DNA of 64,000 bases from Microglena sp. YARC (Eukaryota; Chlorophyta; Chlorophyceae; Chlamydomonadales; Chlamydomonadaceae): positions 15,880,268 to 15,944,267 of the forward strand of contig CM039462.1 of NCBI GenBank assembly GCA_022414725.1, in the 5' to 3' direction. Within the stretch, counting starts at the first letter, position 1, and each line of letters begins with the position of its first letter. Below the pieces are notes generated by a model. It was not told where the DNA came from. It saw only the letters and a list, made by a program, of their open reading frames with translations, and ran no database searches. Below, in pieces: positions 12,561 through 23,484 of the stretch. A program made the position numbers and the translations under genes.

Positions 12561-12640
12561 GGCGTGGGTTCGATTCCCGCAGTTCTCTAGTAAGAGCTTA
12601 GTCGAGCGGTAAGACACACGCTTTAAATGTTTGACGCGCA
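12561..12640 (+). other. tRNA-like modules (T-arm/B box, then A box)
   Basis: GGGTTCGATTCCCGC at about 12567-12581 has the form of a tRNA T-arm (stem GTGGG/CCCGC around TTCGATT) and matches a pol III B box. About 20 bp later, TAGTCGAGCGG fits a D-arm/A box. No complete cloverleaf can be drawn: no acceptor strand complementary to AGTTCTC lies 60-70 bp upstream. This is a tRNA fragment or part of a tRNA-derived SINE, not a functional tRNA gene. Confidence 0.35.
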
Positions 12641-12688
12641 TGCTCCCCCAACCCCTCCCTCCCCCCCTACAACCCTCCAAGTCCTGGT

Positions 12689-14719
12689 TTGTCCACAGGG
12701 AGGGAGGACCTGGTATCTTCACCCTTCCAATGCTTTCCTCCAACGCCTTCGCGGACCTCCTCAAGCAACGCCACTGAGCTTCATTTTTTCTGGAAGACCT
12801 CTTACCCTAGCCGATGGGCTGCAGCTGCCTTGGTACCCGTACCCAAATCCAAAGGCAGTGAGTATGACAAGGACAACTATCGAGGTCTTGCGGTGAGCAA
12901 CTCCATAGGAAAGATCTTCTCCATTTGCATGCTACGTAGACTAGATGATTGGTCAGAAGAATTCAACCTCAGAGCCGCTGGCCAATATGGATTTAGAAGT
13001 GGTAGGGGTACTGCAGATGCATCATTCATTCTTAACCATATTGTAGATAAATATAGAGAGAAGAAAAAACCACTCTTTGTGGCTTTTGTTGATTTCAAGA
13101 AGGCTTATGATTGGGTCAACAGAGACTTGCTATGGGATTGCTTAGCAAGGCTAGGAGTCAAGGACCCCTATCTCAGTATTCTTAAGTCCATGTATAATCA
13201 TGTTGTTTTCCAAGTTCGCCTACATGGGGACATTGGATCCTCCTTTCCATCCCTTGTAGGAGTTAAACAAGGAGACCCCTATCCCCACTCCTATTCGGTC
13301 TGTTCATTGATAGAATTGATTCGTTCCTCCAATCCAAGCTCCCAAATGTAGGGGCTGAGCTTAGGGGAAAGATTCTGCAACTGTTACTGTATGCTGATGA
13401 CCTAGCTATAATGGCAGAATCCCCGGCAGATATGCAAGCGATGCTTGACTGCCTGAGAGATTTCTGCGAGGCTACTAAGATGGCTGTGAATATAAAGAAA
13501 ACTGAGATTATCGTTTTCAACAAGCAATTATGTGATGAGGCCCGCATGGATCCTGATTACAAATTTGTCTATGATGGAGCACAACTTTCTACAAAGTTAT
13601 CTTTTATCTACTTGGGATCCCTCTTTGTGGATGGTGACTCAAGCAATCGTGCAAAAGCTGCTTTTTCTAGGATGCTCACTAAGGCCCAAAAGGCACACCA
13701 CATGCTCCGTAGGCGATGCCATACTATGGAGATATACAATATTGATATTCTCACCCACCTGTTTGATTCTCTTGTACAACCTATCCTGAATTTTGGCTGT
13801 GAGGTGTGGGCTACTTCTATTCTGAACAACACACTTATCTCAAATGACCATGCTTGTGAGAAATGGCATAGAGGTATACTTAAACAAATGTTGGGTGTTT
13901 GCCAATCTACTACATCTAATATTATTATGGAAGAGCTGGGTAGAACCCCGTTGTGTTTTGCTTGGCTTAAACAAGCTTTGCGCTTCTGGAACAAGACCAT
14001 ACATAAAGAACCTGAGGATCTCATTAGAATGGCTCTTGAGGAATCTTTTGACTCCAACACTGGCTGGGTTCATGACTTGCGTTGTGCTCTCCACAAGCTA
14101 GGATCCAGTAAAAACATCAACATTTTGGGAGGCTGTCGATGTCGAAGGTATTATGTCTGAAGTTTTTGAGTCATGGAGGTTTAAGTACCCAAGTGACACC
14201 AATGCAGTTAGAGATATCCCTGATGAGAGAAGGGTTGGCTTTAAACGCCTCCGATACCAAAAATGGTTCGCAGCCAACAGCAATGATGAGAATGGCTTGA
14301 TTCCCTTTACATCCGCCTTACATAAGCAGGATCAGATTCGTTCTATAGCACAGTTTAGAATGGGTTCCCATTGGCTGAACACAGAAAGAATGAGGGTGGT
14401 GGATAGAGCACACATCCCTCGCTCAATGAGACACTGTCAAATGTGTGGGTTCCAAAAACCTGAGGATGAAATGCATATGTTTGAGTGCCCTTTTTATAAT
14501 GATATTCGCCTTCGCTACCAGAAGCTGTTTACAGATATTTATAGGCATGTCCATGAGGATACCGACTTAACCGTATGGAATGTGGAATTCTGCGATTCCA
14601 CATTCAGAACCTTTATGAATGGAAATGGCACGAAGTCTTTTTGGAGCAACCTAGCCGACTATCTTTCTACTTGTAGAAGAGCAAGACAGGAAGCCCTGGA
14701 CTGCTTAGTGGCACCGTAA
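12689..14719 (+). pseudogene. LINE ORF2 fragment: reverse transcriptase and CCHC domain
   Basis: Three overlapping frames give one protein: 12689-13290, about 13280-14150 and 14153-14719. The first has the RT entry motif LVPVPKSKG and the motif-A block VDFKKAYDWVNR (about 13088-13125). The second has LLLYADDLAIMAE, the catalytic YADD, at about 13381-13420. The third has a CX2CX9HX3C motif (CQMCG...H...C, about 14435-14488) typical of L1-type ORF2 C-termini, and ends at TAA 14717-14719. The first frame break lies in GGAGACCCCTATCC (about 13271-13284), where one C appears lost from a C run in the GVKQGDPLSP motif. The second break is at about 14140-14155. It would copy LINE RNA at nicked DNA if intact; as read it is broken. 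Confidence 0.85.
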
Positions 14720-15290
14720 TTTATTATCCCTTTTTTTTCTTCTTGTGACTTCTCATTTGTTAGCTTCTTACCTCCGCCACTGTAAGTGGTTGAGATCTGG
14801 GTCCTGCTCTAGGGGGTTTAATACCTACGCCACCAAAACGGTGGTTGGGAGTTTGGTTTGTTTGTCCTCGACACACCCCTGATGTAATGGGGTTTTTTGC
14901 TTTGTGGGTGCTTTTTCTTTTTGTTTAAAGCACAGAGTCTCATACACCCTCGCGGTGTCAAGTAGACTTTAACATGTAATGTAATGTAATGTAATGTAAT
15001 GTAATGTAATGTAATGTAATGTAATGTAATGTAATGTAATGTAATGTAATGTAATGTAATGTAATGTAATGTAATGTAATGTAATGTAATGTAATGTAAT
15101 GTAATGTAATGTAATGTAATGTAATGTAATGTAATGTAATGTAATGTAATGTAATGTAATGTAATGTAATGTAATGTAATGTAATGTAATGTAATGTAAT
15201 GTAATGTAATGTAATGTAATGTAATGTAATGTAATGTAATGTAATGTAATGTAATGTAATGTAATGTAATGTAATGTAATGTAATGTAAT
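12690..15290 (+). mobile_element. LINE (L1-like), 5'-truncated, with 315-bp GTAAT tail
   Basis: The element contains the 3' part of ORF2 (reverse transcriptase and a C-terminal CCHC motif), a 3' UTR of about 255 bp (14720-14975) and a terminal run of 63 GTAAT pentamers. The 3' UTR includes CCACCAAAACGGTGG, a short stem-loop at about 14830-14845. The endonuclease domain is missing, so the copy is 5'-truncated; the exact 5' boundary is uncertain because the first 100 bp contain a frame break and no clear target duplication. A second copy of the same family is at 26562-27205 with the same 3' UTR and tail type. It is inserted in the CACTA-like element. Confidence 0.85.
14976..15290. repeat. GTAAT pentanucleotide microsatellite, 63 perfect copies
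   Basis: 315 bp of uninterrupted GTAAT that forms the 3' tail of the LINE. The family copy at 27185-27205 has only about four units, so the expansion happened after insertion or varies between copies. The long YITLH-type minus-strand reading frame across it is a repeat artefact. Confidence 0.98.
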
Positions 15291-16604
15291 GGACATGGGT
15301 CAAGTGCGTCAGCCAAACAGACACATTGCATGTGCAATGGGGCAGGAAGCAAGAGGCAAATGTGCTCCTCAACCGTAACGCCTGAAGAATCCTCGCATAC
15401 GGGACATCAAGAAAATCAAGGTACAAGAGGACGACCTTACCATGCAAGATCCATACAAGCTGCCACCATCTTTCATGCAGGGTCTCAAGGGATAATTGCC
15501 ACGCATGGGAGCATCTCCTGATACAATGCTCAAGTGCACCATGCAATCAGGGCAGTGTATGATCCCACTAGAGTGTAAGGCCCCGTGTCAAGCTCAACAC
15601 AAGCCCAGGAGAGAACAGATGGAAGTATGACTCACATATGAGTTGGGAGCAAGTTTTCTTAGCATCCTACTTTGCACAGTGCCAACTAATTAGTTTAATC
15701 ATGCTGGCCGCTAAAGCTGAAGTCATGCTCCTGGCTCATTACACTCCACAGACCACCACAATCGTCAGCGTCCAGCGCAGCGTCGGGTGGGCAGCCGAGA
15801 TGCTGCAATGGGCGCAGCTATTCCATGCGGACTGCTGGCTGCAAGATACGCGGCCTTCATCAGATGCAATGACTACCTACACAGATCTAACGTGATCGGA
15901 TCGGTTGCGAGCAGCAACGGAAGCGATGTAAGGTCATATTTCAAACAACAGATCGGACGCACTAGCTCGCGCTACTGCACTAGTCTACGCCGAAGGGTGT
16001 GGCGCAGTAATCCTGAAAAGAAAGCAGAAAAGAAAGGAGGAAAGAAATCAGGCCGCCGGAATTACAATTGCAGCACAAAGAACAATGGGAAGCGAGGCCG
16101 ACATTACCCAAGTGATGAGGGAGGAACTATGAGAGATAGACTGAGGGTTTGCGTGGCTTGCAAGCCGGTAGACCTGGTCAAATATTGCAATGGCCCTAAG
16201 ATTACACAGGTCCACGTACAGGTCAGCCGTACTTAAACCGCCTACAGCGGAGTAGACGCAGTAAGGCGAAATGCCTCAGACTTGGGAGACATTTCGCCAT
16301 GCCGCGACCAATCCGCCTTGGCGAAGTGTACGTGGAAAGAAACTCAGCGAAAACATCTACCAAAATAACTACGAGCACTGACAGGTCATCGCGGGGTCAT
16401 CGAATCTTCCCGCAGTTAGACTCGGTTACACTAATACTTCCGTGTGACGTCAGCTTTCATCACAGGGATTTATTAGTGCAGTTTGCCCGTCGTACCGACG
16501 GCAGGCCCCTTCCCTCCCCCCTCCCCCCCCCCCCCCAACGGAATGACTTTTTGAGGGTTACCCACCCAATCATTTTCCATCCCCATTCACATTAGGTGGC
16601 TTGT
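15291..16604. other. CACTA-element body, no recognised gene
   Basis: Unique-looking sequence with no protein family I recognise. The longest plausible frame (15787-16236, plus) has a basic KKAEKKGGKKSGRR-like stretch and then CVACKPVDLVKYC, but no known domain. A GGCGAAATG...CATTTCGCC hairpin lies at 16264-16300, related to the 76-bp repeats at 9587. A 14-base C run is at 16523-16536. Confidence 0.5.
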
Positions 16605-16902
16605 TATCAGCTTGGATAACACTCCGGAGAGTGGACTTTGTGTGTGCAGCACGCCAATCTATAAATGCGGAGACGAGAATCAGTTACAAGCACAGGAGAC
16701 CCATTAAGGGGCACCAGTGGAGGAAAGGGGGCGGTAGCCTGGAACCTGATCAGGGTACAGGCTAGACAGCGCGTGTCAGAAGAACCGATGACGCAGTCAA
16801 CAGGAAGCTGACATAGTACTGTCAGGACCGGTAGTTCTAGGGGAGTACACAAGGAGTCACCAAGACATAAAACAAGCGAGAGCACCGCTATTCATGCTGA
16901 TA
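16605..16902 (-). repeat. Copia LTR (3' LTR of the 16.6-20.9 kb element)
   Basis: 298 bp, TATCAGCTTGGATAAC ... TTCATGCTGATA. It is followed at 16903 by CTCCACCTATGACGCAGG, the reverse of the purine tract that precedes 3' LTRs in this family. Confidence 0.9.
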
Positions 16903-18380
16903 CTCCACCTATGACGCAGGTGACATACAATACTAGTACTCCACCTATGGCACTGGGGACATAGAACCATAAACTGGTAGGAAACAAAAATTATTAAGGA
17001 ACGGCGGAAAAACAGGAAACCAGAAGAAAGCCTTGTCTAAAATAAAAGGATGAGAAAGGATGAACCAAAAAACCACTGTAGTACTCCGAAAATGTAGCAG
17101 CAAAAAACTTGGGTCATACCGAGCTGAGCTGAGACCAAAATGGAAATGTAACCATCCATGGTAAGCGCAAAAATACTATTCATCCAGAATAGTAGGCACC
17201 AAACCAGAAAATAACAGGGAGGCCAAACAGAAATCAATCCTAATACCAAAGGAAGGGGAACAACGGTGACTGAAAGAACCGAGAACTTAACCTAAAGAGA
17301 AGACTGAAAAAATCGTATATCAAAGTTGGGGAACAACGGTATAGAAAACCCGATCCGGGAATAGGAACCTAACGCCAATCAATGATAACCAAAGAGACGG
17401 ATTGAAATATCGTGTGAGCGCAGCTCACGAGAGAATCAAAGCCTAAAGGACGCAGACAAGAGGACACTAAAGACTACGATGGAAAAAAAAGTCGATGGAA
17501 AAATCCACTACCTTAAAAACTATTCTTAGCATAGAATTCATGACTAGGTTGGGATGAAAAAAACCATGATGAACTGGTTTCTTACCCAAAGATGGAAGTA
17601 AGAAGATTTATGAAAGTTAATTATCATAAATCCCCAGTTACGGCACTAACTAAAACATTCTAGGAGGTGGGTATCGCACCGCAAAGAACTCATGCACTCA
17701 AGACAAACCAAGCGCCTAACTAAAGCAAACCAAACTTGCAGCAACTGAAAAAATCCAAAGGATGCGAAGTTTAAATTTTCAAGAAACTTGTAACCAACAA
17801 AGGAAACACAGTTCAATGAACAATAGAAGGGTAGATGTACAACCATAGTACATAAAACCTATTGTCCACCTGAAAAATAGTAAACGCATAAAAAGGACTA
17901 GAAAGAATTTACTGCAAAGGATGGACTGAAAGGGCGCTTGAAATACACTCGGAAAACAAGAAAGAGGTGAGCGGCGGTACATCTGCAAGTACAACTGCAA
18001 GATTACCCAGCCCACCAATTCACAGTAAAATCCGAAGGGAAACAACTACTACACTCCACAAAAAGTTCCAATCACATGAGGGGCTGGTGATCTAAAAACA
18101 GTGTGGAGTAAAAAGAAATAGCTAATCTATGATGAGCTCCACCGAACGAACCATCTGCCTATGGAACTAAGAGTCAGAAACCATCAAGACGCTATAACGG
18201 TGGTCTGAATTAAGTACCACCTTCCACCAAAACCAAGAAAGACAGCTGAAAGGAAGCTGCCTAAACAAAGCGTCGTAACGCTCCACCAATCTAGACTACC
18301 CTATAAGTCAGTCTAGGAGGTGCTGAGGAATAGGCACTCACACATAGGGCCATGTTAACCTACGTATGAGAACCAGCAGC
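16903..18380 (-). other. Non-coding 3' part of the non-autonomous copia
   Basis: It occupies the place of RT-RNase H but shows no RT or RNase H motif on the minus strand. Small frames at 17037-17249, 17646-17846 and 17779-18045 are rich in F, L, C and Y and have no recognisable domain. The segment 17318-17390 (GGTATAGAAAACCCGATCCGGG...) is shared with the 3' UTRs of the other two copia copies (about 31270 and, inverted, about 40490), so this is family 3' UTR fused to filler of unknown origin. Confidence 0.6.
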
Positions 18381-18382
18381 AC

Positions 18383-19370
18383 CTAAAATAATGAATCCTG
18401 GGTTGACTGTAACACCCCAGCCATACGCAGTATCAAGCTAGACCAGTGTTCAAGATCATCACTTACCCATTCGGCAACGGCTACATCATCACATGGGCTT
18501 GACCCGAGTAATCTACCAGGGACGACAGGAGGCGTCGGAATTATCGACACCCGCGAGCCATCCGAGGTGGTCGGAGGTTGGCGACTATTAGTCAATGGAC
18601 CTGATCCAGGTACCACTATGATCGAAGGCTGTCTAAATCCTAAAGCTTCACCGCTAAAACGTGGCACAGAGGAGGGCCTGGCGACCCCCTGAGATTCGGC
18701 TAAGATTATAGTTGGATATCCAACTCCCACCCGCCCTAAAACTTCACACACAATACAGCAAGATCAGGCCCTGGTCTAGAATGCAACAATGATACATCCC
18801 AGCCAGGCCAGCCAACAACAATTGGGGTTGTTAAAGGGCGTAGGGAATGACCGGTAACACATAACATATCACCGTTTGATGACAGGAGGGATGCAAGCGG
18901 GCACTGGGACCCATACTAATGGGAGAACCCAGAAAGACAGTTTAGAACTGAACTGGAGATAGAGAGTACATCACTACTCACTACTAACTGGCGCAACATT
19001 GGAAACCCAAAATATAATAACCCTTACTCACCAGGGAATACCCAACCAGTCTACCAAATAATGCCTTTCTAACTAGCTTGTTGCGTGACTGCCCAATACT
19101 AAGATTACATAGCAAGGGCAACCAAAACAAACGCAACAACGACACATCAGGTGCAACCCCAAAGAAAAGCTCCGAAGGAGTCTTGTCTCCCTAGATGAAC
19201 ACGCGATTGCAAAGATAACACACTAGCACCATGCTGAGCAGTGTCATCATCAACAACTCATGCATGCCCCAACTAATCGAGATCAACCATGCCTCTATAC
19301 CACTTAACTAAAAATTCCTAAGCCCTATCAGAACTCAAACACTTGAACCCAAACTCACGTAGCTAAGGCA
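18383..19370 (-). pseudogene. Copia pol fragment: integrase C-terminal half and linker
   Basis: The minus strand of 18383-18751 encodes the linker between integrase and RT. It can be matched to 38360-38690 of the intact element through ILAESQ, VARPSS and DDLEHWS. From 18751 to about 19370 it is collinear with the C-terminal half of integrase (about 37650-38130), including the counterpart of LRSDRAKEF, but is full of frame breaks. The pol sequence ends near GTAGCTAAGGCATACACC (about 19360), where it joins gag sequence. Confidence 0.65.
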
Positions 19371-19582
19371 TACACCTAAGGGGGGAACCAGGGGCACGGG
19401 AAGACAAAGTAGTAACCTCTGTCGAACCACGGAACGCACCCAGGGGTCACAAGGAGCCTAAGAGAGAAAAATATCCACCAAGATATCATGCCAAAGATCC
19501 TCCACGGCCGCTGGACTAGGGCCAGGACGGCGTCCACTGCGGCCTGTAGCATGGGCGAAGTCCGGCGCTGCGAGACCTGGGA

Positions 19583-20539
19583 TCACAGAAGGTGGGGAAG
19601 CGTTAGGGCGAAGGCGAGATTTGAGGCAAGGGAAAAAGGAGACGAGAATGACAGTGCAGCAAGTCGCACCTGGTGCAGAAAATCACACCAATGGCAGAAA
19701 ATCGCAAATCGCAAGGGCAGAATTCGAAAATTTATCGCTAGGATGCGAAGAGCAGAGCCGAGGCATGTAAAGGTCCTAATATCCCGCCGTCGATGATCAG
19801 TCAATCTCAAGTCCCCCCCTCTATCGCTCGACTCACCCGGTTGGGGGGTAGAGGGAGCAGCACCCGTAGTGGTGCTGACCATACCCCCCTGCTTCCTACC
19901 ACCTCCAGAATCTCCAGGTCCAGACGCGTAGGTCGTCCTCCTCTGGCGAATCCTACGGCAGTGCCGGCGATCCGCCAGTTTGATCGAAAAAATTTCTCCA
20001 GAAGGTAGCACAGAGCCACTAGAGCGCAAGCTCATGCCAGTAGCCGACCGTCGGCTGGGCAGAGCAAAGGGGGCAAAGACGACGTAGACATCAGCAGGGA
20101 GCTTGGTCGGCTTGGCAACCTCCGGTATGCAGGCAGAGCCTCAAAACACCGGAGAAAGGTTAGCGACGTCAAGGACGCGAGCAGACGAAGACGGGGTATC
20201 TCCACCGATGTCCAGGCTAGTCGCCGACTTGAGTCTGCACGTCACAGTCATCTACGACAGACGGGAGGAGGCGACAGACGGCAGGGGAGGAAAAAGAAGA
20301 GAAGATGGAGGAATGACCGGGGGGGTTACTTCCACGATGGCGGAAGGACTCTCATGACCGCTAGCAGAGGCAGCTGGTGCACAAACGTCTAGCCAATCAT
20401 CAAGAGGAGCTGTTCCTCCGTTGGAAGGATTGGTCGCAGCCATCGCTGAGAATGATACTGCGCATCCCGCGCGTCCAGGAAAGACCATCCATGTCATGGA
20501 GTTTCTCAAAATGGCGGGAGGTCCTCGCGGAAGTTGCAT
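19583..20539 (-). pseudogene. Copia gag N-terminal fragment
   Basis: Minus-strand frames starting at 20539 with MQLPRGPPA and containing DDWLDVCAPAASASG match the gag start of the element at 29545 (MQLPRGPPAG ... DWLDDCAPAASAAG). After about 95 residues the frame ends, and a second frame (20035-19583, arginine- and serine-rich) continues toward the junction. Both segments are present almost unchanged in the element at 30711-35674, so this shortened gag is a feature of a sub-family. There is no zinc knuckle. Confidence 0.7.
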
Positions 20540-20576
20540 CGCAAAGCAGTGGTAGTAAATGAAGGGCCGTATAACC

Positions 20577-20874
20577 TATCAGCTTGGATAACACTCCGGA
20601 GAGTGGACTTTGTGTGTGCAGCACGCCAATCTATAAATGCGGAGACGAGAATCAGTTACAAGCACAGGAGACCCATTAAGGGGCACCAGTGGAGGAAAGG
20701 GGGCGGTAGCCTGGAACCTGATCAGGGTACAGGCTAGACAGCGCGTGTCAGAAGAACCGATGACGCAGTCAACAGGAAGCTGACATAGTACTGTCAGGAC
20801 CGATAGTTCTAAGGGAGTACACAAGGAGTCACCAAGACATAAAACAAGCGAGAGCACCGCTATTCATGCTGATA
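20577..20874 (-). repeat. Copia LTR (5' LTR of the 16.6-20.9 kb element)
   Basis: 298 bp, near-identical to 16605-16902. Reading into the element on the minus strand, it is followed by GGTTATACGGCCC and then CTACCACTGCTTTGC, a leader shared with the other two copies just before the gag ATG. Confidence 0.9.
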
Positions 20875-22281
20875 CTTGTCATCGTGCACTGTTGCCATGA
20901 TCATCCCCATCACACGGACACTTGATTCCCAGATTCCCACAACACACATTTACATGCAACATCATTACCAACCACCCCCATGCGTGTATGCCCTACCCCC
21001 CCCCCCCCCCCCCCCCCTACCCCAAGAGCAGCTTGATTCCTGCAAAACGAACACAGCGTTGTAGGAATTAATGCGATGCCTTTCATATTTGCCCGAAGTG
21101 AGAGGGCAAGGGGAAATAGCATCCAGGCAGCATGTTGGGGCGTTGGGCGCAGCATCTCGCGAGCGTTCTCTCTCACCCCACCCACTGATGAACTCAAGAG
21201 TCGCTCGGTCCCTTCAGAGCACACACACCGCTGCAGGAATAAATGCGATGCCCACCAGGTATCAGCTATGCCAGCACTGGAATTAAAGGGTAGGGTGGAA
21301 AAGCAGGGAGCAGCTGATAGTCAGAGCTGCGGGAACAATCTGAATACACCGCGAAATTGTTTAGCATTGATGCGGGCAGCGAGTAGAAGCAGCCGGGAAC
21401 AATCTGAATACAGCCGGGAACAATCTGAATACAGCGCGAAATCGTTAGGCATTGATACCGGCAGAGGGTAGAAGGGCACGCATTCCCGCCCATTGGCTGC
21501 CATAAGCGCGCCCAGTTAGAGCTTTGTTCTTGTTGCGAGTGACAAAAACAGCTTGGGTGAGGAATCGGAGCTCCCTTTGTGGCGGGGTCGAGACATTTTG
21601 CTAAGCGAAGAGGCAAGGAAGTGTAGGTGAAATGAGCTTCGTCATGGACTGAGTTTGAAAAAGAGCGAAATTGAAAATTGACGGGTGTGATGAAAATCGA
21701 GGTTTTGGGGGTGGAAATGTGCCAGATCAGCAGTCGACGATTGAGGCGAAAATGAGCCAGATCAGCAGGAAAAGGCTTGCCAGATAAGCGGAACCATTGC
21801 CAGTTAAGCCCTGAGCCCCGGACGCACGGACGGACAATGCAACTTTAATAGTATAGATATCACCCTTGTTTCGCCCTACATTAGCGCCTCTTTCGTCGCC
21901 TGCAGCGAAAGCACATCGGTGCCTTCGAGCGCTCATTTCCTCGATGAAAGCTATTCCCTTAGAAAGCTGTTCGAGCTAATACTACGTTGCCGAATTGTTC
22001 ATCCTATCTCGGAATCGATGGCTAACCTTCGCAGGTTCGCAAGAATGACCCCGCTTAAAGGTTGCTACGAAACCCACGAGAGACAGAAGGTTGTGTAGCT
22101 CGGCGTATTAAAACTCAGGAGTTAACGAGCAATCGAGAAATCATTGGCCACGCTTCAGTCTTCAAAAAGTTCTGGGTGACTAGCGGAATCGATGATCTGC
22201 GCTGAGCCAAGATCGTTCGCCCACCCTTCTCCTATATTTCACTGCTGTTCCGCTGCAAAACGGGCCTTAGTTTCTCCTACA
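20875..22281. other. Right-hand body of CACTA-like element, no gene seen
   Basis: Contains a 22-base C run (20996-21017). It also has a small duplication at 21335-21470 in which GGGAACAATCTGAATACA occurs three times between two copies of GCGAAATTGTTTAGCATTGA-like text. The subterminal motifs CTTCTCCTATATTTC and TTTCTCCTACATTTC occur at about 22225 and 22271. No transposase or other domain is recognisable on either strand. Confidence 0.5.
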
Positions 22282-22309
22282 TTTCGCGGTTTTCGCTCTT
22301 CCCCGAGTG
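22282..22309 (-). repeat. Right terminal inverted repeat of CACTA-like element
   Basis: 28 bp ending CTCTTCCCCGAGTG, the reverse complement of 9373-9400 with one mismatch. The ATT target duplication follows at 22310-22312. Confidence 0.75.
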
Positions 22310-22312
22310 ATT

Positions 22313-22990
22313 GCACTAAAATGGGAAGGAGAGAGAATTGCCGTGCATGCGCAGCACGAGCTCTTCAAACCTGCAACACGTTCCGAAATTGAAGTACATC
22401 AGAATTAGGTTTCTCTCCAGCCTCGCTGGCTTTTAACCAATCTTTGCATACGCTGTTCTTTAGCAACACTGCGCTGAATTCGTTTACGATAGCAAACGAG
22501 GAATCGCGTTCGTCTGTTTTCTATGACTCCACGTCATGCAAAAAAAGTCGACTTCTCCGATACCGAAAGAAACGAGATAATATGCATGCCATGAAACGAG
22601 GAGGCACGATTTACGCGCATCGCACTAAAAATGGGAAGAAGAACTACCGTGCATGCGCAGCACGAGCTCTTCAAACCTGCGACGCGTTCCGAAATTGAAG
22701 TACATCAGAATAAGGTTTCTCTCTTACCTCGCTGGCTTTTAACCAATCTTTGCATACGCTGTTCTTTAGCAGCACTGCGCTGAATTCGTTTACGTTAGCA
22801 AACGAGGAATCGCGTCCGTCTGTTTGCTATGAATCCACGTCATGCAAAAAAGTCGACTTCTCCGATACCGAAAGAAACGAGATAATACGCATGCCATAAA
22901 ACGGGGAGGCACGATTTACGCGCATCGCACTAAAAAGGGGAAGAAGAACTGCCGTGCATGCGCAGCACAAGCTGTTTAGAAGTGGCACGC
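22313..22990. repeat. ~305-bp tandem array, right half
   Basis: Continuation of the array interrupted at 9372. GCACTAAAAATGGGAAG recurs at about 22314, 22620 and 22927, together with GTGCATGCGCAGCACGAGCT and AAGTCGACTTCTCCGATACC. The units here are more alike than most on the left side. After about 22990 the repeat text fades out. Confidence 0.8.
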
Positions 22991-23388
22991 TTTTCAAAAT
23001 TTGGCCCTAAACCACGCACAATCCCTCATTTCCCTTCGGTCACTCGGGTATATCCGCGAGATACACCCGAATTTCCTGCTGCTCACCTTGACAGTTCCAA
23101 ATCGAAGCGATCTATGTAGCCAAGGTAGTACAATGGCTCTCGAGATGAACAAAATCAAGTCTGAAAAATAATGTCTATCAGTTCCTCCGTTTCGATATTT
23201 ATGCAGCCTACCGCTGCCGTGCTGAATGAGGGCTTAGTCTAGGTTTCAGTAACTGAATCTGAGTTCTAACGACCCGTCATTTTTAAAGCTGCTACTAAAG
23301 AAAAAGTGTATATTTGCACTTCCTTCTGTTCATGTTCCCTTTCCCTGCTTTCTTGTTCTTCTGCTGTTTTCCCTTCCCACGATAAGGC
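22991..23388. other. Intergenic, nothing recognised
   Basis: No coding sequence or known repeat seen. A small hairpin (CGGGTATATCCGCGAGATACACCCG) lies at about 23045. Confidence 0.5.
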
Positions 23389-23484
23389 TGTCACGACAGC
23401 TAGGCTACGGAAGCTCTTAGGACATCTAGATCTAGATCTAGATCTAGATCTCCTAAGAGCTTCCATAGCCTAGCTGTCGTGACA
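23389..23484. repeat. 96-bp near-perfect palindrome with AGATCT core
   Basis: The left arm TGTCACGACAGCTAGGCTAC... is matched by its reverse complement at the right (...TAGCCTAGCTGTCGTGACA) with one mismatch over about 34 bases. The centre is a self-complementary run of TCTAGA/AGATCT. As single-stranded DNA or RNA it would fold into one long hairpin. It could be a foldback MITE, but no target duplication is clear. Confidence 0.85.

Larger units (their letters stand above)
16605..20874 (-). mobile_element. Non-autonomous copia element (4.27 kb), TSD CTTGT
   Basis: Two 298-bp LTRs (16605-16902 and 20577-20874) in reverse orientation are flanked by CTTGT at 16600-16604 and 20875-20879. The LTRs differ at only about two positions that I can see (GACCGGTAGTTCTAGGGG versus GACCGATAGTTCTAAGGG), so insertion was recent. 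Inside, on the minus strand, the order is a gag N-terminus, a junction at about 19360 into the second half of integrase, the integrase-RT linker, and then about 1.4 kb of non-coding DNA. Protease, the integrase zinc domain, reverse transcriptase and RNase H are absent. It must therefore have moved using proteins from relatives. It shares the gag-to-integrase deletion with the element at 30711-35674. Confidence 0.88.
9373..22309. mobile_element. 12.9-kb CACTA-like TIR element, host of nested insertions
   Basis: The left end reads CACTCGGGGAAGAGCGAA. The right end is its reverse complement, and the inverted match extends for 28 bp with one mismatch (9373-9400 against 22282-22309). The element is flanked by ATT on both sides (9370-9372 and 22310-22312). 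Removing it rejoins the 305-bp repeat unit in register (GCGCATT followed by GCACTAAAA). A 3-bp duplication and termini starting CACT are the marks of the CACTA (EnSpm/CMC) superfamily, although the fifth base here is C rather than A or G. After removing the nested LINE and copia element about 6 kb remain. This remnant holds tandem repeats near the left end and no recognisable transposase, so it is probably non-autonomous. Confidence 0.72.

Noticed and set aside
12561..12640. A functional tRNA gene
   Set aside because: Only a T-arm and a separate A-box-like piece are present. No acceptor stem or anticodon arm can be formed in the right order.
14818..15546. 242-codon minus-strand frame with YITLH repeats
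   Set aside because: It is the translation of the GTAAT microsatellite plus flanking LINE UTR; a five-base repeat is open in several frames by chance.
16607..20857. Pairs of identical short frames at 16607-16885 and 20579-20857, and at 30724-30939 and 35364-35579
   Set aside because: They lie wholly within paired LTRs and are duplicated only because the LTRs are.
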